64,000 bases of DNA from Avimicrobium caecorum (GCA_904394705.1 CAJFNJ010000028.1:1-64000); one strand, 5' to 3'; counted from the first letter of the stretch, positions 16,996 to 25,821 are shown. Made by a program: numbers and translations. Notes: a model not told the origin generated them from the letters alone.

Positions 16996-17017
16996 GCATA
17001 TATGATACCATATATGC
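16996..17017. promoter_or_regulatory. Perfect 9-4-9 palindrome in the rubredoxin promoter region
   Basis: Arms GCATATATG and CATATATGC with a four-base spacer. On the minus strand it contains TGGTATCAT, an extended -10-like element 46-66 bases upstream of the rubredoxin start. Operator or RNA hairpin; the regulator is unknown. Confidence 0.55.
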
Positions 17018-17048
17018 CCGTCTATATTATAAACAAATCAGGAACGAT

Positions 17049-19868
17049 TTACAAATACTTTTTCAAATATTTTCCCGTGTAGGAACGATCACAGGCTGCA
17101 ACCTCCTCGGGAGTGCCGCAGATCAGCACTTCGCCGCCCCGGTCGCCGCCTTCGGGGCCCAGATCGATGATGTGATCCGCCACCTTGATGATGTCCAGGT
17201 TGTGCTCGATCACCACAATGGTATTGCCCGCATCCACCAGGCGGTCCAGTACCTTCACCAGCATGTGCACATCGGCAGTATGCAGGCCGGTGCTGGGCTC
17301 ATCCAGCACATAGATGGTGCGTCCGGTGGGACGGCGGGAGAGCTCGGTTGCCAGCTTGACCCGCTGGGCCTCGCCGCCGGACAGGGTGGTTGCCGCCTGT
17401 CCCAGCTTCACATAGCCCAGACCTACATCGTAGAGGGTCTGGAGCTTGCGGCGGATCTTCTGGTGGTTCTCGAAGAAGGCCAGTGCCTCCTCCACCGTCA
17501 TCTCCAGCACATCGTAGATATTCTTGCCCCGGTACTTGACCTCCAGGGTCTCCCGGTTGTAGCGCTTGCCCTTGCACACTTCACAGGGGACATAGATGTC
17601 CGGCAGGAAGTGCATCTCGATCTGGATAATGCCGTCGCCGTCACAGGCTTCGCACCGTCCGCCCTTGACATTGAAGGAGAACCGGGACGAATTGTAGCCG
17701 CGCATCTTGGCGTCATTGGTCTGGGCGAATACCTCCCGGATGTCGGTGAATACGCCGGTGTAGGTTGCCGGGTTGGAACGGGGGGTCCGTCCGATGGGGG
17801 ACTGGTCGATGTTGATGATCTTGTCCAGCTCCTCCACGCCCAGAATATCCCTGTGCTTGCCGGGACGGGTCTTGGCGCCGTTGAGCTGGGCTGCCAGCGA
17901 CTTGTAGAGGATCTCGTTGATCAGCGAGCTCTTGCCCGAGCCGGATACGCCGGTGACCACATTGAAGCAGCCCAGCGGAATCTGGACATCCACATTCTTG
18001 AGGTTGTTTTCCCGGGCGCCCCGGATGGTGAGGAACTTGCCGTTTCCGGGTCGGCGCTGAGCAGGCACTTCGATCTTCTTCACGCCCGAGAGGTACTGTC
18101 CGGTCACCGATTCGGGACAGGCCATGATGTCCTCGGCGGTACCTGCTGCCACCACATTGCCGCCGTGGACGCCGGCACCCGGGCCGATGTCCACGATGTA
18201 ATCCGCAGCCCGGATGGTATCCTCATCGTGTTCCACCACGATGACAGTATTGCCCAGATCCCGCAGCCGCTGCAGGGTGGCAATGAGGCGGTCGTTGTCC
18301 CGCTGATGCAGGCCGATGCTCGGCTCGTCCAGGATATACAGCACACCCATCAGGGAGGAACCGATCTGGGTCGCCAGACGGATGCGCTGGCTCTCGCCGC
18401 CCGAGAGGGTGGCTGCCGACCGGGCCAGGGTCAGGTAGTCCAGGCCCACATTCACCAGGAAGCCCAGACGGGAGCGGATCTCCTTGAGCACCTGACCGGC
18501 AATGAGCTGTTCCCGCTCGGTGAGCTTCAGATGGTTGATGAACTCCAGCTCGTCCCCCACCGACATCTCACAGAACTGGTTGATGTTGATGCCGCCGACT
18601 GTTACAGCCAGCGCCTCCTTCTTCAGGCGGGCGCCATGGCACTCGGGGCATTCGATACTGCTCATCCAGCCGGCGATCTCCTCCCGCATCCAGTTGCTGC
18701 TGGTCTCCCGGAAGCGCCGCTCCAGATTGTTGACAATGCCCTCGAAATCGGTGCTGTATGCCCCCTTCATGGTGCCGGTTTCCCGGCGGATGGTCAGCTT
18801 TTCGCCGCCGTTTCCGTAGAGCAGGATATCCACTATCTTCTTGGGCAGATCCTTGATCGGGGTATCCAGCGAAAAGCCGTAGTGCTCTGCCAGGCCCTCA
18901 TAGTACATCTGAGCCATGCCGCCCTCGGCAAAGTACCAGCCGCTGGCCTTGATGGCGCCCTGCCGGATGGAGAGCTCCTTGTTGGGGATCACCAGATCGG
19001 GGTCGATCTTCATGAAGGTGCCCAGACCGGTACACTTGGGACAGGCGCCGGCGGGGTTATTGAAGGAGAACATCCGCGGGGTGAGCTCCTCGATGCTGAC
19101 GCCGTGATCCACACAGGCGTACTGCTGGGAGAAGGTGATGTCCTCGCCGCCGATGACATTCACCACCGCAATGGTGCCGGTAAGGCCCAGGGCGGTTTCC
19201 AGCGAATCCGCCAGACGGGAACGGATCTCCTCCTTGACTACCAGACGGTCCACCACGATCTCGATGGTGTGCTTCTTGTTCTTCTCGAGCTTGATCTCCT
19301 CCGAGAGGTCATAGAGATTGCCGTCCACCCGCACCCGGACATAACCGCTGCGCCGGGCCGATTCAAACTCCTTGGCGTGCTCGCCCTTGCGCTGGCGCAC
19401 CACCGGAGCCAGGATCTGGATACGGGTTCCCTCCGGCAGGGACAGCACCCGGTCCACCATCTGATCCACCGTCTGCTGCTCGATCACCTTGCCGCAGATG
19501 GGACAGTGCGGAATACCGATCCGGGCATAGAGCAGACGCAGATAGTCATAGATCTCGGTGACGGTACCCACAGTGGAACGGGGGTTTTTGGAAGTGGTTT
19601 TCTGGTCGATGGAGATCGCCGGGGAAAGGCCCTCGATATAGTCCACATTGGGCTTTTCCATCTGTCCCAGGAACTGTCGGGCATAGGAGGAAAGGCTCTC
19701 CATATACCGGCGCTGTCCGTCAGCGTAGATGGTATCGAACGCCAGCGAACTCTTGCCCGAACCGGACAGGCCGGTGAATACCACCAGCTTGTCCCGGGGG
19801 ATCTCCAGGTCAATATTTTTCAGGTTGTGCTCCTTGGCACCCTTGATGATGATTTTATCCTTTGCCAC
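17049..19868 (-). CDS. uvrA: Excinuclease ABC subunit A
   Basis: 939 residues from a GTG at 19868 with GGGAGG upstream. Damage-recognition ATPase of nucleotide excision repair that loads UvrB. It has two ABC modules: Walker A at the N-terminus (TGLSGSGKSSLAFDT) and again near residue 640 (TGVSGSGKSSLINE), with signature LSGGESQRIRLA and LSGGEAQRVKLA. Zinc-binding cysteine pairs are visible (CPICGKV, CPKCTGLG, CPECHGAR, CEACDGDG...CEVCKGKR). Located 15 bases after uvrB, so co-transcribed from the LexA-controlled promoter at 21.9 kb. I see no clear terminator before rubredoxin. Confidence 0.98.
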   Translation of the reverse strand: MAKDKIIIKGAKEHNLKNIDLEIPRDKLVVFTGLSGSGKSSLAFDTIYADGQRRYMESLSSYARQFLGQMEKPNVDYIEGLSPAISIDQKTTSKNPRSTVGTVTEIYDYLRLLYARIGIPHCPICGKVIEQQTVDQMVDRVLSLPEGTRIQILAPVVRQRKGEHAKEFESARRSGYVRVRVDGNLYDLSEEIKLEKNKKHTIEIVVDRLVVKEEIRSRLADSLETALGLTGTIAVVNVIGGEDITFSQQYACVDHGVSIEELTPRMFSFNNPAGACPKCTGLGTFMKIDPDLVIPNKELSIRQGAIKASGWYFAEGGMAQMYYEGLAEHYGFSLDTPIKDLPKKIVDILLYGNGGEKLTIRRETGTMKGAYSTDFEGIVNNLERRFRETSSNWMREEIAGWMSSIECPECHGARLKKEALAVTVGGININQFCEMSVGDELEFINHLKLTEREQLIAGQVLKEIRSRLGFLVNVGLDYLTLARSAATLSGGESQRIRLATQIGSSLMGVLYILDEPSIGLHQRDNDRLIATLQRLRDLGNTVIVVEHDEDTIRAADYIVDIGPGAGVHGGNVVAAGTAEDIMACPESVTGQYLSGVKKIEVPAQRRPGNGKFLTIRGARENNLKNVDVQIPLGCFNVVTGVSGSGKSSLINEILYKSLAAQLNGAKTRPGKHRDILGVEELDKIINIDQSPIGRTPRSNPATYTGVFTDIREVFAQTNDAKMRGYNSSRFSFNVKGGRCEACDGDGIIQIEMHFLPDIYVPCEVCKGKRYNRETLEVKYRGKNIYDVLEMTVEEALAFFENHQKIRRKLQTLYDVGLGYVKLGQAATTLSGGEAQRVKLATELSRRPTGRTIYVLDEPSTGLHTADVHMLVKVLDRLVDAGNTIVVIEHNLDIIKVADHIIDLGPEGGDRGGEVLICGTPEEVAACDRSYTGKYLKKYL

Positions 19869-19883
19869 AATAAGCCTCCCGAC

Positions 19884-21857
19884 TTACTTCTGTTCCTTGA
19901 GCTTCTTGATCTTGTCACGCAGATAGGCCGCATGCTCAAATTCCAGCATCTTGGCGGCATTCTGCATCTCCAGCGTCAGCTGCTGGATCATCGCCTGGCG
20001 CTCGGCGGCGCTCATGCGCTTCTTCTTCCCCTTGGACTCTGCCGACTCCTTGGTGGAGATCTCCAGAATTTCCCGGACATCCTTCTTGATGGTCTGGGGG
20101 GTGATGCCGTGCTCCTCGTTGTATTTCTGCTGGATGGCCCGACGGCGGAGCGTTTCGGTGATCGCCCGCTCCATCGATCCGGTGACTGCATCCGCATACA
20201 TGATGACCTTGCCATGGTCATTCCGGGCGGCGCGTCCGATGGTCTGGATCAGCGAGGTTTCACTGCGCAGGAAGCCCTCCTTGTCCGCATCGAGGATCGC
20301 CACCAGCGATACCTCGGGAATATCCAGGCCTTCCCGCAGCAGGTTGATGCCCACCAGCACATCGTATTCGCCCAGGCGCAGATCCCGGATCAGTTCCATA
20401 CGCTCAATGGTGTCCACATCGTGGTGCATGTACCGGATGCGCACGCCGAGGTTTTCCAGATAGGTGGTGAGATCCTCCGCCATCTTCTTGGTGAGGGTGG
20501 TCACCAGCACCCGCTCGCCCACTGCCACCCGGGCATTGATCTCCGAGAGCAGGTCGTCGATCTGTCCGTCCACCGGACGGACCTCCACCATCGGGTCAAG
20601 CAGGCCGGTGGGACGGATCACCTGTTCCACGATCTGGGTGCTGTGTTCCTTCTCCAGCTCACCCGGGGTCGCCGACACATAGATGATCTGGTTGAGCTTG
20701 TTGTAGAACTCGTCAAAGTTCAGCGGACGGTTGTCCAGCGCCGACGGCAGCCGGAATCCGTAATCCACCAGGGTCTGCTTCCGGGAGCGGTCGCCGCCGT
20801 ACATGCCCCGCACCTGGGGCAGCGTCACATGGCTTTCGTCCACGAAGAGCAGGAAGTCCTCGGGGAAGTAGTCCAGCAGCGTATAGGGAACCGATCCCGC
20901 CGGACGCCGGGACAGCACCCGGGAATAGTTCTCAATGCCCTTGCAGAAGCCGATCTCGGTGAGCATTTCAATATCGTAGTTGGTGCGCTCAGCGATGCGC
21001 TGGGCCTCGATGAGCTTGCCCTGTTCCCGGAAGAACTTCACCCGCTCATCTGCCTCGGCCCGGAGGTCCTCAATGGCCTCCTTCATCTTGTCTGCCGGCA
21101 CGATGTAATGAGACGCCGGATAGATCGCCACATGGCTGACAAAGTTCTTCACCTCACCGGTGATGGTGTTGATCTCTGAGATGCGGTCCACCTCGTCGCC
21201 GAAGAACTCCACCCGCACCGCTGTATCCGACTGGTAAGCCGGGAAGATCTCCACCACATCGCCCCGCACCCGGAACTTGTTGCGGATAAAGTTGATGTCG
21301 TTGCGCTCATACTGCAGCTCCACCAGCTTTTTGGTGAGATAGTCCCGCTCCATGGTCATGCCCTTGCGCAGGGAGATCACCATGTTGCGGTAGTCGATGG
21401 GGTCGCCCAGGGTGTAGATGCAGGATACACTCGCCACAATGATGACATCCCGCCGCTCGGACAGGGACGAGGTCGCCGAGTGCCGCAGCTTTTCGATCTC
21501 ATCATTGATGGCGCTGTCCTTTTCTATATAGGTATCGGTCCCGGGGATATAGGCCTCGGGCTGATAGTAGTCGTAGTAGGATACAAAGTATTCCACCGCA
21601 TTGTTGGGGAAAAACTCCTTGAACTCACTGCAGAGCTGGGCTGCCAGCGTCTTGTTGTGGGCCAGCACCAGGGTGGGACGGTTCACCTTGGCTATGACAT
21701 TCGCCATGGTAAAGGTCTTGCCCGAGCCGGTTACACCCAGCAGGGTCTGTTCCTTGTCCCCGGCCAGTACCCCCGCCGCCAGCTTTTCAATGGCCTGGGG
21801 CTGGTCACCGGTGGGTTTATAGGGAGATACCAGCTCAAACCGGTCCTTTTCTGCCAT
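19884..21857 (-). CDS. uvrB: Excinuclease ABC subunit B
   Basis: 657 residues, ATG at 21857 with GGAGAG upstream. DNA helicase-like component of excision repair that receives damage from UvrA and recruits UvrC. Features: LLGVTGSGKTFTMANVI (Walker A), the beta-hairpin region YYDYYQPEAYIPGTDTYIEK, DESHVTLPQ (helicase motif II), GINLLREGLDIPEVSLVAI and TIGRAARN (motifs V/VI), and a C-terminal UVR motif (MQNAAKMLEFEHAAYLRDKI). First gene of an SOS-type uvrB-uvrA operon. Confidence 0.98.
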   Translation of the reverse strand: MAEKDRFELVSPYKPTGDQPQAIEKLAAGVLAGDKEQTLLGVTGSGKTFTMANVIAKVNRPTLVLAHNKTLAAQLCSEFKEFFPNNAVEYFVSYYDYYQPEAYIPGTDTYIEKDSAINDEIEKLRHSATSSLSERRDVIIVASVSCIYTLGDPIDYRNMVISLRKGMTMERDYLTKKLVELQYERNDINFIRNKFRVRGDVVEIFPAYQSDTAVRVEFFGDEVDRISEINTITGEVKNFVSHVAIYPASHYIVPADKMKEAIEDLRAEADERVKFFREQGKLIEAQRIAERTNYDIEMLTEIGFCKGIENYSRVLSRRPAGSVPYTLLDYFPEDFLLFVDESHVTLPQVRGMYGGDRSRKQTLVDYGFRLPSALDNRPLNFDEFYNKLNQIIYVSATPGELEKEHSTQIVEQVIRPTGLLDPMVEVRPVDGQIDDLLSEINARVAVGERVLVTTLTKKMAEDLTTYLENLGVRIRYMHHDVDTIERMELIRDLRLGEYDVLVGINLLREGLDIPEVSLVAILDADKEGFLRSETSLIQTIGRAARNDHGKVIMYADAVTGSMERAITETLRRRAIQQKYNEEHGITPQTIKKDVREILEISTKESAESKGKKKRMSAAERQAMIQQLTLEMQNAAKMLEFEHAAYLRDKIKKLKEQK

Positions 21858-21929
21858 GGGCTCACTCTCCTTTCCCGCATCAGCAGTTCCGCCCCGGCCC
21901 TCCAGTGAGGCCGCGGCGGCAGAATTTCA

Positions 21930-21941
21930 GAACAAATGTTC
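21930..21941. promoter_or_regulatory. LexA (SOS) operator of uvrBA
   Basis: GAACAAATGTTC: perfect Gram-positive SOS box core (GAAC-N4-GTTC). It lies immediately downstream of the -10 element of the uvrB promoter, where LexA would block initiation. Confidence 0.9.
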
Positions 21942-21948
21942 ATTCCTT

Positions 21949-21977
21949 ACTATATCACACAAGCCCTGGCTGTGCAA
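21949..21977 (-). promoter_or_regulatory. uvrBA promoter
   Basis: Minus strand: TTGCAC at 21977-21972, 17-base spacer, TATAGT at 21954-21949. The predicted +1 falls at the edge of the LexA operator. Confidence 0.85.
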
Positions 21978-21993
21978 GGGCATTTTCGCTTTG

Positions 21994-22683
21994 TCACCGG
22001 TTCAGGAAGCCGGAATCCCGGAAGGAAACACAGTCCTCGCCGGATACGACAATGTGGTCCACCACCGAAACCGACAACGGCCCCAGCGCCCGAATCACTT
22101 CCCGGGTGGTATCGATGTCCGCCCGGGACGGCAGGGCGAACCCGGATGGGTGGTTGTGCGCCATGATCACAAAGCTGGCGTGCACAGCCAGCACCTTTTC
22201 CACGATCTGCCGCACAAATACCGGCACACTGTCCAGAGTGCCTTCGCTGAGGATGCCGCAGTAGTTCACCCGGCGGCGTCCGTCCAGACAGACCAGATAG
22301 AAAGTCTCCACCGTGCGCCCGGCAAACTTGGGGAGCAGATAGCGGCAGATCTCATCGGTGGACTGGAGGACCACACCGCCCCGGTTGGCATCGTCCAGAT
22401 AGGGACGCACCACCGCCGCGAACAGCTTGATGAGGGTGGCGGCATGCTGTCCCACACCCTTGACCTGGCAGAGATTTTCCACACTGGCGTTCATCACGCC
22501 GGACAGGGAACCGAAGGTATCCAGCAGCCGGTGGGCCGTGGGATTGGTGTCGCCCTGGGGAATGGCATAGAACAGCATCAGCTCCAGGATATTCACCGGG
22601 TCGAAGCTGTCCAGTCCCTCCTGGAGAAAGCGCTCCTTCAGGCGCTGGCGATGGTGCTTGTGATCCACATCATTCTGCGGCAT
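21994..22683 (-). CDS. radC: RadC family JAMM-type protein
   Basis: 229 residues from the ATG at 22683 with GGGAGGAGG upstream. An N-terminal helix-hairpin-helix-like region (VENLCQVKGVGQHAATLIKL) precedes the JAMM metalloprotein domain (YLVCLDGRRRVN, then MAHNHPSGFALPSRAD with the HxHP-S-D metal set). The family is widespread and historically linked to DNA repair, but its activity is not firmly known. It is transcribed towards uvrBA, with the uvrB promoter and LexA box immediately after its stop, and is divergent from the pseudouridine synthase gene. Confidence 0.93.
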   Translation of the reverse strand: MPQNDVDHKHHRQRLKERFLQEGLDSFDPVNILELMLFYAIPQGDTNPTAHRLLDTFGSLSGVMNASVENLCQVKGVGQHAATLIKLFAAVVRPYLDDANRGGVVLQSTDEICRYLLPKFAGRTVETFYLVCLDGRRRVNYCGILSEGTLDSVPVFVRQIVEKVLAVHASFVIMAHNHPSGFALPSRADIDTTREVIRALGPLSVSVVDHIVVSGEDCVSFRDSGFLNR

Positions 22684-22734
22684 GATTGGCGGCCTCCTCC
22701 CTGCTGTGCCATAAAAAGGCATGTTCTCTGTCCT

Positions 22735-22763
22735 ATTTTAGCATATCCCGCCGCCATAGGAAA
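22735..22763 (-). promoter_or_regulatory. radC promoter
   Basis: Minus strand: TTTCCT at 22763-22758, 17-base spacer, extended -10 TGcTAAAAT ending at 22735. It is back-to-back with the rlu promoter. Confidence 0.55.
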
Positions 22764-22771
22764 GTGACATA

Positions 22772-22800
22772 GTGACATTTTCCCGGGCGGGTGGTATGAT
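22772..22800 (+). promoter_or_regulatory. Promoter of the RluA-family gene
   Basis: GTGACA at 22772-22777, 17-base spacer, TATGAT at 22795-22800 with TGG just upstream (extended -10). Confidence 0.7.
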
Positions 22801-22829
22801 GAGGAAAGAACATCACAGGAGGACTTTGC

Positions 22830-23780
22830 ATGAGGAGCTTTACCATCCGGGAGAACGATGCCGGACAGCGCATGGACAAATTCATCACCAAGGCGGTGCC
22901 GCTGCTGCCCAAAAGCCTGATGTACAAATATCTTCGTCTGAAACGCATCAAGTTAAACGGCAAGCGGTGTGAAATCTCCACCCGCCTGACTGCCGGCGAT
23001 GTGGTGGAGATGTACATCGGCGATGAATTCTTCGATACCGCCCCGGAGGAGAGCTTCCGTTTTGCCGGGCCGATGGTGCCCATCGTCTACGAGGACGAGC
23101 ACCTGCTGCTGGTGAACAAGCCTGCCGGTCTGGTGGTGCATGAGGACGAGAGCCAGACCCCGGACACCCTCATTGGGCGCATTCTGCGGTATCTGGCAGA
23201 AAAGGGAGAATACGACCCGGCAACGGAACAGAGCTTTACCCCCTCCCTGTGCAACCGCATCGACCGCAACACCTCCGGTCTGGTGATCTGTGCCAAGACT
23301 GCCGCCGCCCTGCGGGTGATGAATGAGAAGATCAAGCTGCGGCAGATCGACAAGCGCTACCGCTGTCTGGTACATGGCACCCCCAAGCCGGCAGAGGGGC
23401 GCATTGAACTGTTTATGCGCAAGCGTTCGGACGAAAACCGCATCGAGGTGTTCCATCACCCGGTGCCGGACGGACGCACCATGATCACTGAATACAAGGT
23501 GCTGGACAGCAATGGGCGCTATTCGCTGCTGGAGGTGCACCTCATCACCGGACGCACCCATCAGATCCGTGCCACCATGGCGGAGATCGGCCACCCGCTG
23601 GTGGGCGAGGGCAAATACTCCTCCATGAAGAACGATCTGGGCTTCCGGTTCCAGGCGCTTTGTGCCTGGTCGCTCACCTTCCGGTTTGAAGGGGACAGCG
23701 CCCCGCTGGGCTACCTGAACGGACGCACCTTCACCGTGGGAGAGGACCCCTTTGCCCGCTATCTCCGGGACAGGAAGTGA
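22830..23780 (+). CDS. RluA/RluD-family 23S rRNA pseudouridine synthase
   Basis: 316 residues, ATG at 22830 with AGGAGG upstream. An N-terminal S4-like RNA-binding segment (QRMDKFITKAVPLLPKSLMYKYL, RLKRIKLNGKR) is followed by the catalytic domain. Catalytic aspartate in LCNRIDRNTSGLVI; later TGRTHQIRATMAEIGHPLVGEGKY. This is the RluC/RluD branch, converting uridines in large-subunit rRNA; which position is modified cannot be told. Usual His before RIDR is Asn here (NRIDRNTSG). The stop is eight bases before the radical SAM gene, so the two are likely one transcript. Confidence 0.92.
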   Translation: MRSFTIRENDAGQRMDKFITKAVPLLPKSLMYKYLRLKRIKLNGKRCEISTRLTAGDVVEMYIGDEFFDTAPEESFRFAGPMVPIVYEDEHLLLVNKPAGLVVHEDESQTPDTLIGRILRYLAEKGEYDPATEQSFTPSLCNRIDRNTSGLVICAKTAAALRVMNEKIKLRQIDKRYRCLVHGTPKPAEGRIELFMRKRSDENRIEVFHHPVPDGRTMITEYKVLDSNGRYSLLEVHLITGRTHQIRATMAEIGHPLVGEGKYSSMKNDLGFRFQALCAWSLTFRFEGDSAPLGYLNGRTFTVGEDPFARYLRDRK

Positions 23781-23787
23781 TGCTGTC

Positions 23788-24687
23788 ATGCAGATCCACC
23801 GCATCACAGCCCGGCAGGCGCTCAACCATGTGGGCGGCGACCCCTATGACTACGACCTCAACATCTACCGGGGCTGCGCCCACCGGTGCCGGTACTGCTT
23901 TGCCATCTACTCCCAGGAGTTCCTGAAACCCCAGGCCGGGGAGACCAACTTCTTTGAGGACATCTTCATCAAGGAAAACATCGTGGAACTGCTGGAACGG
24001 CGGCTGGCCTCCCCGCACTGGACCGGGGCGGTGATCAACATCGGCGGCGTCACCGACAGCTATCAGCCGGTGGAGGCCCGGGAAAAGCGGATGCCCGAGA
24101 TCCTGCGCCTGATGATCCGCTACCGCAACCCCATCACCATCTCCACCAAGTCGGTGCTGATGCTCCGGGATCTGGATCTCTTTGATGAGCTCTCCCGGCT
24201 GACCTATGTGGGCATCGCCTCCACCGTCACCACCCTGGACGAACCGGTGCGGCGGGTGATCGAACCCGGCGCCGCCCCTTCCCGGGCCCGGCTGGAGATG
24301 CTCCGGGAATTTGCCCGGCGCACCCGGGCCGTGGTGGGAGTCCACTCGATGCCGGTGATCCCTCTCATCACCGACAGCACCGAAAACCTCACCGGGCTGA
24401 TCGAAGCCACCCGGGAGATCGGCGCCGATTACTGGCTGCCCGGCACCCTGAATCTCCGGGGACTGACCCGGGGCATGTTCTTTGACTGTGTGCGGCAGAA
24501 CTTCCCCGATGCGGAAGCGGGTCTGGCCCGGCTCTACGCCTCCGGACACCTGGATCGGGAATACCGCCGGATGCTCTATGAGAAGATCCGGGCGCTCACA
24601 GCCTTTTACGGAGTCAGCACCGACTATCACCGCAAGCTGCGGGAATGGGAGGAACAGACCCGGGGCACTCAGCTCTCGCTGTTCTGA
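23788..24687 (+). CDS. SPL-like (Rv2578c-type) radical SAM protein
   Basis: 299 residues from the ATG at 23788. The radical SAM cluster motif is CAHRCRYCF, at residues 29-37. The N-terminus ITARQALNHV...YDYDLNIYRGC and the later INIGGVTDSYQPVE and ISTKSVLMLRDLDLF match the spore-photoproduct-lyase-related Rv2578c group rather than true SplB, which is longer and has different cysteine spacing. Substrate unknown. A terminator follows at 24722-24763. The ribosome binding site (GGAAG) is inside the end of the preceding gene, consistent with translational coupling. Confidence 0.85.
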   Translation: MQIHRITARQALNHVGGDPYDYDLNIYRGCAHRCRYCFAIYSQEFLKPQAGETNFFEDIFIKENIVELLERRLASPHWTGAVINIGGVTDSYQPVEAREKRMPEILRLMIRYRNPITISTKSVLMLRDLDLFDELSRLTYVGIASTVTTLDEPVRRVIEPGAAPSRARLEMLREFARRTRAVVGVHSMPVIPLITDSTENLTGLIEATREIGADYWLPGTLNLRGLTRGMFFDCVRQNFPDAEAGLARLYASGHLDREYRRMLYEKIRALTAFYGVSTDYHRKLREWEEQTRGTQLSLF

Positions 24688-24721
24688 GCCGGAGAGCGCG
24701 GCTCCCGCATAAAACAAAATA

Positions 24722-24763
24722 TCCCCGGACACTGTCTTTGCGGCCAGACAGCGCCCGGGGGTT
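24722..24763. terminator. Bidirectional terminator between the radical SAM and ECF genes
   Basis: CCCCGG pairs with CCGGGG, and inside it CTGTCT pairs with AGACAG. T-rich or A-rich flanks lie on both sides of the convergent genes. Confidence 0.7.
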
Positions 24764-24767
24764 CTGT

Positions 24768-25328
24768 TTATTCTCTTATTTTATAATAGCCGGCCCGGCG
24801 CAGTGCCTGGGAAGCGGCGTTGAGCACCGCATAGAGGATCGCCGACTCGATGGGGATCATGGTGAGGTTCTTGATGACCCGCACCGGGATCATGGCATAG
24901 AAGCCCTTGCCGCCCAGCAGTGCCATCCACAGGGTGGCAAGAAAGGCATTGATGACGATGTTGATGGTGGCCTTGGTTGCCACCACACGCAGCAGGGTGG
25001 GCTTTTTCCCATAGAGGAACACGCCGTAGATCACGCCTGCCAGCATGGCATTAAAAGTGTAGCCGAAAAAATAGGGGCCCTGAGGCTTGAGGACACATTT
25101 GATGATGTCCCCCAGGCCATTGGCAAGGCCGGTGACCACCGGTCCGAACAGCATTCCCATCAGAGCGGTGGCATTGAAGGAAAGCCCCACACTCAGAGAG
25201 CCGCCGAAATCCAGGCGGAAGAAATAGGTGAGCAGGATGCTCAGCGCCAGCAGAAGCGACGCGCCGGTGAGGGAACGCAGATCACGAAGCTGCGCCGCCG
25301 AACGCCGGAAGGAATCGATTAACTTCAT
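24768..25328 (-). CDS. folT: Folate-specific ECF transporter S component
   Basis: 186 residues, ATG at 25328 with AGGAGG upstream. Five to six hydrophobic helices with the S-component pattern (LLLALSILLTYFFRLDFGGS, MGMLFGPVVTGLANGLGDII). The S component binds the vitamin and docks on a shared energising module (EcfA, A' and T), which is not in the window. Folate specificity is inferred from the tetrahydrofolate riboswitch in its 5' leader rather than from sequence alone. The gene is a single-gene unit with promoter, riboswitch and terminator. Confidence 0.9.
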   Translation of the reverse strand: MKLIDSFRRSAAQLRDLRSLTGASLLLALSILLTYFFRLDFGGSLSVGLSFNATALMGMLFGPVVTGLANGLGDIIKCVLKPQGPYFFGYTFNAMLAGVIYGVFLYGKKPTLLRVVATKATINIVINAFLATLWMALLGGKGFYAMIPVRVIKNLTMIPIESAILYAVLNAASQALRRAGYYKIRE

Positions 25329-25332
25329 AGCA

Positions 25333-25378
25333 GTGCCTCCTAACTTTCATAAATTTGCTGTACAGTCAGGAAAGGCAC
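25333..25378 (-). promoter_or_regulatory. Possible ribosome-binding-site-sequestering stem of folT
   Basis: In the RNA, GTGCCTTTCCT (25378-25368) can pair with AGGAGGCAC (25341-25333), the folT Shine-Dalgarno region, with a two-base bulge. It would let the riboswitch act on translation. Inferred by eye; no folding calculation was done. Confidence 0.5.
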
Positions 25379-25415
25379 ACGCTGCCGCAGAGCCTGCACC
25401 GATCTTTGAAATTGT

Positions 25416-25523
25416 AACAGCGGGATGCGACAGCCCGACCGCAAACCGGTTTTCCACCGGTTTTTCGTCCGCACGGCAACTCCCCGTCCCTGCGGCACTT
25501 GACGCCTGGCCATCTACTCTGCT
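25416..25523 (-). promoter_or_regulatory. Tetrahydrofolate (THF) riboswitch
   Basis: The minus strand carries, in the right order, the conserved blocks of the THF-I aptamer: AGAGTAGATG at the 5' side of P1, GCGTCAAGTG, GGGACG, ACGAA, a variable AACCGGT hairpin, GCGGT and GCATCC near the 3' side. The closing P1 pairs AGCAG (25523-25519) with CTGTT (25420-25416). It lies directly upstream of folT, a standard target. Confidence 0.95.
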
Positions 25524-25557
25524 AATGAAAGGCGGACTTTTCCCAGTCCGGTTATTT

Positions 25558-25586
25558 ATTGTAGCATATCCGGCATATTCTGACAA
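25558..25586 (-). promoter_or_regulatory. folT promoter
   Basis: Minus strand: TTGTCA at 25586-25581, 17-base spacer, TACAAT at 25563-25558. A GGACT/AGTCC hairpin precedes the aptamer in the leader. Confidence 0.85.
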
Positions 25587-25743
25587 GGCACGCCCTGAAG
25601 AATCCCTCCCAGGGCAGCAAACGAAGGCTTTTTGTTTTCCGACGGCAGATTTCGACCATACACCGCCCCTTTTTTGGCGCATCAGACGAAAAAACGCAGT
25701 TTTTATTGGCTGAAAATGCATTTTCTCCGTCCCGATTCCATGG

Positions 25744-25749
25744 TATAAT
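25744..25749 (+). promoter_or_regulatory. Extended -10 promoter of iadA
   Basis: TATAAT preceded by TGG (TGnTATAAT). The -35 position (TTTTCT at 25721-25726) is poor, typical of extended -10 promoters. Confidence 0.65.
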
Positions 25750-25821
25750 AATATGTAACAAATGGTGAAAGAGATCTGGCTCTGCTTTTTACTCTGTCCC
25801 ATACAGAAAGGATTTGATACT

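Larger units (their letters stand above)
25329..25821. other. 493-base intergenic region between folT and iadA
   Basis: Holds the folT leader (promoter 25558-25586, THF riboswitch 25416-25523, SD-sequestering pair) on the minus strand and the iadA promoter (25744-25749) on the plus strand. In 25590-25740, an AT-richer stretch, I see nothing else. Confidence 0.8.

Noticed and set aside
17172..21179. Long plus-strand open frame opposite uvrA and uvrB
   Set aside because: Antisense shadow of two unmistakable genes; no ribosome binding site or domains.
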